From: Azolla pinnata
Lineage: Eukaryota; Streptophyta; Polypodiopsida; Salviniales; Salviniaceae
Direction of reading: 5' to 3'
NCBI GenBank assembly: GCA_037176905.1
Contig: JBBBWG010030388.1
Span: 6,404 to 49,086, forward strand
Length of the DNA stretch: 42,683 bases
Position numbers and translations under genes: made by a program. Below are positions 14,325 through 22,829 of the stretch, piece after piece. The stretch's first letter is position 1. Every line of letters begins with the position of its first letter. The notes below the pieces were generated by a model. The model was not told where the DNA came from. It ran no database searches and worked only from the letters and a program-made list of their open reading frames with translations.

Positions 14325-17300
14325 GTGATTCTTAGGAGCATGATCAGAGTGGTGGGTAGCTTTGCTTCATGGAAAAGCACTTCAACCTTACGTCTGTGCC
14401 AGCCCATGGCAGTGAAGAAGCAATGGCAGCATGGCTCGGGTGTTAAGGTTAGGATCTATGCCTCTCTTCTCCATGCTCGTTCCACTTCTACAATGCATAC
14501 CAGTTCGCATGGAAATGAATGCCAAGAAGAACAAGGAGCTCCTTGTGTTGCATGCGTTTGTGAGCTCTTTAATTCCTATGGTCATTTATCTGACGTGATG
14601 GTGGAGCTGCCATTCTTGGATTGCTTCATATCCATGGTTTGGCGAGTCCTGGAAAGCAAAGCTTTGCAGAATGATGTCAGACATGTGGAGATTTTGGTGT
14701 ATTATTTTGGCTTGGACACCGTCCAAATGATAAGAATATATCTTATTCAGATGTTCTCGGAAGGTTTTGATGGTTTTCGAGGCTTAGACAAGCCAACCAA
14801 ACCTACAGAAAATGATGGATATGTGAAGCTAACATGTGAGGAAATGGAAATGGAAATGGATTTTACACAGTCGCATAGTTCTAATGTACAAGCTCTATTG
14901 AAAGCCTATGGAAGGTTTAAAAAACTTAGTGAAGGGCAAAGGCTGTATTTTCACATTATTGAGGATGGGTTTGAGGTAGACACATTCATTGGCAGTGCTC
15001 TTGTAGATATGTATATCAAATGTGATGCATTTTTAGACGCAGTAGTGGTTTTTAACAGCTTCTCGGTTCATGACGTAGTTCTATGGACAGCATTGATTGC
15101 AGGATATGCTGAAAACGGTCTTAATATAGAAGCCCTGAATTGCTTGAAACGGATGAGATCGGAGGGGTTGTCTCCAAATGCCGTCACATACCTCTGTTGC
15201 TTGAAAGGTTTTCAAGATACAGCTGACATAGAAAAGGCCCACCAAGTACATGCTGGAATCGTAAAACAAGGATTTGAAATGGATGTTTCTGTTGGCAGCG
15301 CTTTGGTTGATATGTATGGCAAATGTGGTTTTGTCATAGAAGCGCAAGCTGTATTCAGGCAGCTCTCATCAAAAAATGCAATAACATGGAATACATATAT
15401 CGGTCTCTATGCTGAAAATTTACTTGGTGATGGGATCCATGGCTTATTGTCTCAGATGCAATTTGAGGGTGTGTGCCCTGATGCCATTACCTTCCTCTGC
15501 AGCCTGAAAGGTTGTTCTGTTATTGGTGCTGATGAATGTAGGGGCCAGCAGATACACAGCGAAATCTTTAAACGTGGGTTTGATGGATTACCCTCTCTTG
15601 GGAATGCTTTGGTGGATATGTATTCTAAGTGTGGGCTTTTTCGAGAAGCTCGTGATGTGTTCAATAAATTGTCTTTCCAAAATGTAGTGGCATGGACCGC
15701 ACTTATCACTGGATACATCGAACACGGGTTCCACATAGAGGCATTGGCATGCTTCGAGCAAATGCAAGTCAGGGGTGTGTCTCCGGATGTGATAACCTTT
15801 GTCGGTTGCCTCAAGGCGGCCAGTAGTCAAAAAGATGCCGACAAGGGTCAAAGTCTGCATCTTCTTCTTATCAAGGAGGAATTCGAAAAAGATGTTTTCC
15901 TGGGTAATGGTTTAGTTGATATGTATGGGCAGTGTGGACTTCTTGCGGAAGCATATGAAGTGCTTAGAGATATGCCTTTTAGAGATGCTGTTTCCTGGAA
16001 TTCCTTGATTGCAGGTTTTGTGGAACATGGTTATGGTGAAGCGGCTCTGACATGTCTCAACCAAATGCAAGAAGATTCCATCCTTCCAGACGTTGTCACA
16101 TTTATATGCAGCTTAAAAGCATGTACCTGCACGGGTGAGATCTGTAGAGGACAGGAAATCCACGCGGAAATCGCTGTAGAGGGGTACGAAACGGATGTAT
16201 GTATCGGAAATACATTGGTGGATATGTATTTTAAATGCGGCTCACTCGTAGATGCATGCGAGCTGTTTGACGAGCTGCCGGATCAAGACATAGCCTCGTG
16301 GACCGCACGAATATCTGGCTACGCAGATCGAGGGCATGGTGCAGAAGCGTTGCATTGTTTCGAAGAGATGCGATCGAAGGGATTCTCACCGAATTCGGCC
16401 ACTTTTGTCTGCGGGCTGAAGGCATGTGGCAGTGCAAGAGCTGTAAGGGAAGGTCAGTTCTTACATGCCGAGATCTTCAAACAAGGGATCTCTCTAGAGC
16501 AACCGGTGGGCAGTAGCTTGGTGGACATGTATGGAAAGTGCGGCTTCCTCGTCGACGCATGCCACGTGTTTCGCAAACTATCGGCTAGAGATGATGTTTC
16601 CTTCAACGCCCTCATGTGGGCGTATGCGGAACGAGGTCGGAGCACCGAGGCGTTGAAATGCATGGAGCAAATGGCTTCAGAGGGTGTGGTGCCTGATGGC
16701 GTGACATTCAGCTCTATTGTGAAGGCTTGTGCAACTGTGGGAGACATATGGCAGGGGCAAGCTATACACATGGAGCTTGTCAAAAAGGCGCTGGAGCGAG
16801 ATGCTTTCGTCGGCGGTAATCTGGTAGACTTGTATGTGAAGTGTGGCTTGCACGCCGAAGCGCACAGCGCATGCAATCGATTGCTCATTCGAGATGCGGT
16901 GGCGTGGAATACGCTGATTTCGGGCTACGCGGAACATGGCGAGAGTGAAGAAGCGCTTAAATGCATGGACCAGATGCGGCAAGAGGGAGTGCCGCCGAAT
17001 GAAGTCACCTACGTCTGCAGTTTGAAGGCGTGCGGCAATCTCGGAGCTCTGCACTCGGGTCAGCGATTACACGCGAACATTGTCCGAGAGGAGTACGAAC
17101 GCGATCCTTTCGTCGGGAACACTTTGGTCGATATGTATTCCAAGTGCGGCGCATTAGCGGAGTCGCGGATGGTGTTCGGCGATCTTCCCGACTCTGGTGT
17201 CATCTCGTGGAATGTGTTGCTCGCAGCGTATGCTAATCGAGGTGCGGATCGCTGCGTTTGCGAAGCTTTTGAAGCGATGAACGGGGCTGGGATCGAACCG

Positions 17301-17660
17301 AATGCGACGACGTTGCTTTGTCTTCTCACCGTATGCAATCACGTCGGCCTACTCGATGCAGGCCAACGGTATTTCGTCGCCTCGAGTCGATGCAATGCCC
17401 CTTTGTTAGGTATTGACCATTTTAACTGTCTCATCGATCTTCTCGGCCGCGCTGGTCAGCTCGACAACCTCGAGGTCTTCGTGGAAACCATGCCACTCCA
17501 GCCTAATCGCGTCTCGTGGAGCAGCGTGTTGAGCTCGTGCCGTAAATGGAAGAATGTGGGGCTTGCTAGATGGGCGTTTGATCATGCAGTCAATTACAGC
17601 GAGAAAGAAGCTTCGACCTTCGTGTCAATGTCGAACATATGTGCAGAAGATTACATGTAG
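14325..17660 (+). CDS. PLS-class pentatricopeptide repeat (PPR) protein, 1111 aa, intronless, truncated E1
   Basis: This is an organelle RNA-binding helical-repeat protein. The first ~60 residues are rich in Arg/Ser/Thr and nearly free of acidic residues, as expected for a mitochondrial or plastid targeting peptide. A poorly conserved stretch follows to about residue 175. The LVDMY/LVDLY motif then recurs eight times (e.g. SALVDMYGKCG, NTLVDMYSKCG), each with a W-(T/N)-x-L-(I/M) P-type motif and a VTF-x-C-S-LK-type L motif. The C-terminal part (GIDHFNCLIDLLGRAGQ, then MPLQPNRVSWSSVLSSC) is P2-L2-S2 plus the beginning of E1. The protein stops at SNICAEDYM, so E2 and DYW domains are absent. The single exon is normal for this family. 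The 5' half is AT-rich and the 3' half clearly GC-rich. It faces VOZ tail-to-tail. ATG 14325 is the first in-frame ATG; 14406 (MAVKKQW) is an alternative. RNA target unknown. Confidence 0.93.
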   Translation: MILRSMIRVVGSFASWKSTSTLRLCQPMAVKKQWQHGSGVKVRIYASLLHARSTSTMHTSSHGNECQEEQGAPCVACVCELFNSYGHLSDVMVELPFLDCFISMVWRVLESKALQNDVRHVEILVYYFGLDTVQMIRIYLIQMFSEGFDGFRGLDKPTKPTENDGYVKLTCEEMEMEMDFTQSHSSNVQALLKAYGRFKKLSEGQRLYFHIIEDGFEVDTFIGSALVDMYIKCDAFLDAVVVFNSFSVHDVVLWTALIAGYAENGLNIEALNCLKRMRSEGLSPNAVTYLCCLKGFQDTADIEKAHQVHAGIVKQGFEMDVSVGSALVDMYGKCGFVIEAQAVFRQLSSKNAITWNTYIGLYAENLLGDGIHGLLSQMQFEGVCPDAITFLCSLKGCSVIGADECRGQQIHSEIFKRGFDGLPSLGNALVDMYSKCGLFREARDVFNKLSFQNVVAWTALITGYIEHGFHIEALACFEQMQVRGVSPDVITFVGCLKAASSQKDADKGQSLHLLLIKEEFEKDVFLGNGLVDMYGQCGLLAEAYEVLRDMPFRDAVSWNSLIAGFVEHGYGEAALTCLNQMQEDSILPDVVTFICSLKACTCTGEICRGQEIHAEIAVEGYETDVCIGNTLVDMYFKCGSLVDACELFDELPDQDIASWTARISGYADRGHGAEALHCFEEMRSKGFSPNSATFVCGLKACGSARAVREGQFLHAEIFKQGISLEQPVGSSLVDMYGKCGFLVDACHVFRKLSARDDVSFNALMWAYAERGRSTEALKCMEQMASEGVVPDGVTFSSIVKACATVGDIWQGQAIHMELVKKALERDAFVGGNLVDLYVKCGLHAEAHSACNRLLIRDAVAWNTLISGYAEHGESEEALKCMDQMRQEGVPPNEVTYVCSLKACGNLGALHSGQRLHANIVREEYERDPFVGNTLVDMYSKCGALAESRMVFGDLPDSGVISWNVLLAAYANRGADRCVCEAFEAMNGAGIEPNATTLLCLLTVCNHVGLLDAGQRYFVASSRCNAPLLGIDHFNCLIDLLGRAGQLDNLEVFVETMPLQPNRVSWSSVLSSCRKWKNVGLARWAFDHAVNYSEKEASTFVSMSNICAEDYM

Positions 17661-18240
17661 GTATGATCCATATAACCGAGCATATGCTTTTTTTCCAGAG
17701 AGGATTATGCACAAAGATTTTGTACGATCTGATGCTTATATTCTTTAATTAACTTCATTCAAGGCATCAAGCATGCCTTCATAGAAAAGTGCATTCTCTC
17801 CATTGACATCTCTGCTCCAAATTGGTGAGAAGATTAATGGATCTGTGTAAAAGGAATCAAGGATGATTACGTGCTTTCCGTGCATGTTGCCCAAATATGC
17901 CTTTCATGTTTCAACAGACACAACCTTTTGAATTGAATTCCCCTCGATTCTTTTACAAAAGCGGAGGGCTGAAAATTGACCATATTTATAATCAAAATCT
18001 CCTGGAAGGAATTAATGCGAACTACAAGATTCATGGTACGCTTACATTTGCGCATACATGCTGCTTGTTTTCCAGACTTAGGTTAGCTTTACATTTAAGT
18101 CTCCCCTTATGAATCTTATTAAGGTATTAGATACAAAATCAGCTTACTACAAGGTGTGAAGTATATTGAAATGCATATGTGCATCAGATAGCTCGCCAAG
18201 GGTTCCACCGCCCTTTTTGCAAACTTCCATACACTATCTA
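17661..18240. other. Intergenic between convergent PPR and VOZ genes
   Basis: This 580-bp AT-rich spacer must contain the 3' UTRs and poly(A) sites of both genes, which converge here. The reading frame after the PPR stop does not continue into E2 or DYW motifs. Nothing else is recognised. Confidence 0.6.
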
Positions 18241-21200
18241 CTATGGAGTCACCAAATAAGAACTTACATCGTCAATACCAAAATCAAGGGAATCTGTATT
18301 CTGAATGGAGGTTTGATGCTTGACTACAGCAGAAGCACGTCGGTTATTATGGTTTACCTTATCCTTGCGTTTACTAGTTTTCTTCACTTCATCCGATCCA
18401 GAGGGCATTTTTGTATCATACACCGAAAAATTTGCAGGAAGCCTACCAATTCCATTCTCTAACGCTCTGACTTGGTCCTGCTGAAGCCTTTGTTTACTAC
18501 CTTTTTTAGTCATGCTTACTTGCTTTAATTCCAATCTGTAAAGAGCACATGCATCATAACCTGTGATTTCATATTCATACAGGTGCCATTCAAACTGTGG
18601 ATCTGGCTGTGGATCCATGTAATATGATCTCTTCAGGCCTCCTAATTCTTTCATTATCTGCTTCCTTGATTCATGCCAACCACGACCATTGTAGTCAGGC
18701 AGAGACCTCTGCTTCCTTGTTCCACTCTCAAATGCCCTTCGTGGTTTGTCGAAGAAAAGCCATTCTCTCACGACTTCTCCATGGAGTACAGATGTATCAA
18801 ACAAATCTGCATAGATAAACCCAATCATTTCAAGGTCTGGACAGACTCCAAACAAAATATTTTCCCATGGTTTCAAAAATGCATAGCACAAACTATTAAT
18901 TTATCGGGCAACCAAAACTGACTCCCTCTAATAATGAAGGGAAGCATGTTTTCTGTGTTGATCTAGAACTTAAGTTCTACCCCATACTATATGCCACTGA
19001 AATGTGAGCCTATTGATTGCCCTTTGGTTTCTCTGAAACAAGCTTTTGAACTAAGCTATTATACATTTGTCTGGTCCCTCTCCCAGTATTTTGTTCCTGT
19101 ACAAATAACATGGGCCCACCCATGCTTGTCATCATGATTTTTCTCACTGCCCATTTTCAGTCTTGAGTCTCTGACAAGCCGTTTGATGGCTTACACCAGA
19201 GGATCAAAATCATAATACTGGGAAAACCCATTTTCAATTCTCGCCGCTGGTTTGGCCCTCTCCCATACACTGAGACCGATCTCTTTTTGTATCGGCATTG
19301 TACCTGAGTGATATAAGTCGTGTTATTTTATGTACCTATGCCCCTGGGTCCTAAATCTCAGAAAAGCACCATTTTACAGAATATACGGATTAGATAAATG
19401 ACCTTATCTGCAATAAACCACCGTGCAAGTTGAGCTACAACTATATATTTACTCCTCTCTTGTTTTATGCACATATACTGACATAGACAACATGGAAAAG
19501 ACGATGCCTGTATAGGATGTACAGAAACGAAGAGGGGGGTAGAAGAAGCAAAAGATTTAGTTGTCATACCATGAGCATTCCATGGTGACTTGGATGTGGC
19601 TGCGCCTTCACATTCAGGGATGCCCACCAGCTTGTGTTGACTTTTCGCTGACAGTGCAGAGAAAAGAGGGCCATCCTTCAAGTCAATCCCACCTGGCCTC
19701 ACAACAGGAGTCTTTGCAATCGCTCCTTCACTGAGAGCCAAGCTTGCATGGAAATCACTACAGTAATCTCGATGCCAATCTAATCCATTTGCAGGTCGAG
19801 GGCAATCCCAGAGAGCACATTTTGGTCCTAGAAAAGCAGTCTGTGGAGAGAATGAAGTTTCAGGAAAGGCCACATGACCCACACCTTCGTTGTAACCTTT
19901 GCCACTGAAAAGAGCTTTGGGCACGAACGGTTCTTCGATCGAAAATAGCAATTGGGCCTCCAATGACTGGTCATAAAGTGGAGAGGGTCCAACAACGGTT
20001 TCTGATCTCAGCAGCCTTTCAACTGGTTCCTCTTGTTCATGAATATGCATATCATTGAAAGTGTACAACTGCTTGCAGAGCGAGTACATATACATCAGAG
20101 GTATAGAAAAATACACTTTGAAGGTAAGACTAGAAAGCACTAGTTCATGCATGCACTATGACCTATGTAAGTGCGTTAATTTTACGCGTCCTAAAACCTG
20201 CATAGATGTTCAACTGTTGGCTGTTTTTTACCTCTTCATTTTTGCAGTAAGATAATTGGCTCTGATTATCACTGAACATTGGCTTCGCGAGGCAAGCTGC
20301 AAGACTACTGCTGGCATCATCATCTTCTTCTGTTAATTGAAGGAGCCTTTTCATGTCACTTGAGAGCTCAGAAGAGCTAGGGGTCACGACCTGCAAGAAA
20401 GGAGACTTATATTGAAAACAACAGAGGGAGACAGGAGGAAATGCGACGATGAACATGCAAAGTACTCCTCCCAACTCAAGAGATCATTAACGTTAAGTCA
20501 TCATTATAAGCGATGAATCTCCTATGGTGCCGATAAGTTAGATCACCAAAATAGAGCTATCAACGCTTACAATTTACACGAAGAATTCGGAAGAGGAAGA
20601 ACAAACAAACCTCAATCAATCCACTTGCAAATTGTTTAGATTCCCCATCTAACTTGTGACGTGCATGTCATATGAGATTGTGTCTCTCCAAGTAAAATCA
20701 TGGTCGAAATTGAAAGAACGGTAAACATGGAAATTCGACGGGAATCTCTCACACTCATGTTGTGAGAAGTAGAAGATTGAGAGATTGCAAAATCAGGTCT
20801 TTCAGCATGTCTACGGTATCTCTGGAAGAGATGAAGCAAATTGCAAAACAAACGAAACAAATACAGAGTGCAACCATGAAATCTTTTATGTACAAGAGGC
20901 ACCAAGAGTGACCGCCGGCGAAAATGGGCATGTGCAAACAGTTTTTCTTCTCTGCATGACTAAATCCATGCAGATTCTTTGCAGCAAGCAGCCATAGATT
21001 AGAGCAAAAGGAACAAGGCTAATCAGAAATGTGGCAAAAGGATCTGTTTGGAGCATTGAGTATACAAAAAAACTTTGCACAGATTTGCCGAGAAATCCCT
21101 TCTGTAAACTACACAACCTTGTTGATTTCTCTGTAAACTACACAACCTCGATGCAAGAATGTGTTGATATCCACAATCGAGAAATATAAATGAGAGAGGG

Positions 21201-21425
21201 AGAGAAAGATAGAGAGAAGAGAAGAGCCCGCACCAGTGAGGATGTAGCAGAAGAGGGGTTGTGGAGCTCAGACTTCCATTCTCGAAGCATGAGGTGGACC
21301 TGCTCTTCGAGGAGGGCGAGGTCCGAGTTCCTGCACTCCCTCCTGGCGTTCTGGAGCTCGGAGAAGATGCTCTGCAGGTCATCCACGCGGTCCTTGGCCT
21401 TGGCTTTGAAAGATTTGCGAGCCAT
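18241..21425 (-). CDS. VOZ: VOZ transcription factor (vascular plant one-zinc-finger), 471 aa, four exons
   Basis: VOZ proteins are nuclear, plant-specific transcription factors. In Arabidopsis they bind a GCGT-N7-ACGC palindrome as dimers and act with phytochrome B in flowering and stress responses. Exons on the minus strand are 21425-21234, 20390-20232, 20068-19570 and 18806-18241 (TAG stop), all with GT-AG junctions and matching phase. The N-terminal domain has [17 protein letters not shown] and [17 protein letters not shown]. Exon 2 has the acidic [13 protein letters not shown] block. The zinc finger [12 protein letters not shown]...DYCSDFH spans about residues 198-224 (Cys201, Cys206, Cys220, His224; C-x4-C-x13-C-x3-H). 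It is followed by [67 protein letters not shown] and [12 protein letters not shown]. The exon 3 acceptor could be three bases earlier (20071), adding one Gln. Length is close to Arabidopsis VOZ1 (486 aa, from memory). The tail is basic and Ser-rich. All key residues are intact. Confidence 0.96.
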
Positions 21426-21449
21426 GAACGGCAGATAAACCCAGCACGG

Positions 21450-21681
21450 GAGCAGCGGTAGAAAACCCTAATTCTGCGGTGCGCAAGCAACCCTAAACTC
21501 CAGCAGCACAGGGAGCAGCGGTAGAAAACCCTAAATTCTGCGGTGCGCAAGCAACCCTAAACTCCAGCAGCACAGGGAGCAGCAGAAGAAAACCCTAAAT
21601 TCCGCGGTGCGCAAGGAACCCTAAACTCCAGCACACAGGAGCAGCAGTAGAAAACCCTAAATCTGTCGGCGCACAAGCAAG
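21450..21681. repeat. ~63-bp tandem repeat with telo-box motifs in the VOZ leader/promoter
   Basis: Units begin gagcagcggtag or a close variant at 21450, 21513, 21577 and 21639, giving periods of 63, 64 and 62 bp and about 3.7 copies. Each full unit carries two AACCCTAA-type motifs (agaaaaccctaa and caaccctaaactcc). More ccctaa motifs follow at about 21736-21819. The array begins about 25 bp upstream of the VOZ start codon and so is probably 5' UTR or core promoter. AAACCCTA (telo-box) is a known plant promoter element bound by TRB-type and related Myb proteins. Confidence 0.85.
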
Positions 21682-21879
21682 GAAAAAGAAACCCACCACC
21701 ACCACCACCGTGAGTCTGTGCAGGAGCAGGAGGAGAAACCCTAATTCTACGCAAACCCTAATCCTGCGCAGAGCGCGAGGCAGGAAGGAGCCCTGCTGCA
21801 GCGCCAGGGAAAAACCCTAAATTTCCCCGCAAAGACAAAGAAGAGGAAGCAGGATTTTGCGTTTCTGATTTTGCGCTCC

Positions 21880-21932
21880 AAAAAAGCAAAAAGCAAAACG
21901 CAAAACGCAAAAACGCAAAAACGCAAAACGCA
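21880..21932. repeat. Short (gcaaaa/cgcaaaa)n repeat
   Basis: An array of caaaa(a)(c)g units of 5-8 bp lies upstream of VOZ, on the far side of the telo-box repeat. It may be part of the promoter. Confidence 0.7.
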
Positions 21933-22206
21933 GTTTTCAGTTATTTACCGGAATGCCCTCCCTTCTCTGAGTTTGGAAGAACTGCCAATTTTTGTCCCTG
22001 AAGTAAAAAAAAACCTGAGCAGATTCATCAGAGTCTTCGGGGCGTGATTTTTTCTTCCTTCTGATCGCAATCCTTCTGTAACTAGTGCTACACAGGCTCG
22101 GGGAGATCTCTCTGCTTCACGATGTTTTCGGCGGAGACTTTCGGTGCCCTCGATAGAGTGCTCCAGATTGCCAAACGTAAACTCTGCTCCCTGCATTTCT
22201 CAAGCC

Positions 22207-22208
<2 letters not shown>

Positions 22209-22251
<43 letters not shown>
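22209..22251. repeat. (GA)n microsatellite
   Basis: About 21 dinucleotide units follow agccccagag. It lies ~780 bp upstream of the VOZ ATG. GA/CT tracts are common in plant promoters. The open frames through it on both strands are artefacts of the repeat. Confidence 0.9.
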
Positions 22252-22253
<2 letters not shown>

Positions 22254-22754
22254 CAATACGATGCTCGAACAAAGTGGTTCTTGGTGCATAAACTCGGCAG
22301 CGGTGAAATGCTTCGCAGATTCGGCGGAGATCTTGTACCTGAAAAACTCGGGCGCCCTGTACCACTCCGGAGAAACTGTTTGAAACCTTGGGTTCGATCT
22401 AACTGAGCTGTACCGGCCTCACATGTCTGACCATTTGGCAGTTTGTCAAGCTTGCTACGAGCTGCCATTGTGTACAGATGTCAAGCTATGTCTGTATGTG
22501 TGTGTGTGTGGTACTACTGTGTTGAAGTCAAAAGGTTCCTCCAGCAGTTCTCTAGGTAGATATGCTGATTCTCCCCCTTCCTTTTACCGAATTCTGGAAC
22601 CGCCCGCGAACGATGCATTCTTTTCGTTTCTTTTAACATATGCTCTGTGTGCGGTCGACATGATTCGGATGAGAATCGAGAGCGCAATCGGCCATTGGAC
22701 CTTCTGTGCAGCTCAGAAGGTTGCTGGGCAATGAGGGCACACCTACATTAAAAA

Positions 22755-22825
22755 AGGGAAAAGGCTTTCGAACTCGAGACCCCTCACTTCAAGGCAAAAG
22801 TATCATACCACTTGAGCTCTATTGA
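22755..22825 (-). mobile_element. tRNA-derived SINE-like remnant (A and B boxes)
   Basis: On the minus strand an A-box-like agctcaagtgg (22808-22818) is followed about 33 bp later by a B-box-like gagttcgaaagcc (22763-22775). The spacing and the sequence ggtctcgagttcgaaagcc resemble the tRNA-related head of plant SINEs (Au-like). No tRNA cloverleaf or 3' CCA context is convincing, so a functional tRNA is unlikely. Confidence 0.45.
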
Positions 22826-22829
22826 AAAT

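Noticed and set aside
17661-17760. Continuation of the PPR protein into E2/DYW by frameshift after the stop.
   Set aside because: None of the three frames after 17660 shows E2 or DYW motifs (no HxE or CxxC), so simple frameshift decay is not supported.
21453-21681. The tandem telo-box repeat considered as a CRISPR-like array or true telomere.
   Set aside because: Units are contiguous with no unique spacers, and the telomere-like motif is only a small part of a 63-bp unit in a eukaryotic promoter region.
22122-22406. A 94-codon forward frame (MFSAETFGALDRVLQ...) upstream of VOZ, possibly divergent to it.
   Set aside because: The frame runs through a (GA)n tract read as Arg-Glu, the opposite strand is equally open, and no family is recognised.
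22755-22825. A functional tRNA gene on the minus strand.
   Set aside because: Box-like sequences are present, but acceptor and anticodon stems do not pair convincingly; it is better read as a tRNA-derived SINE remnant.
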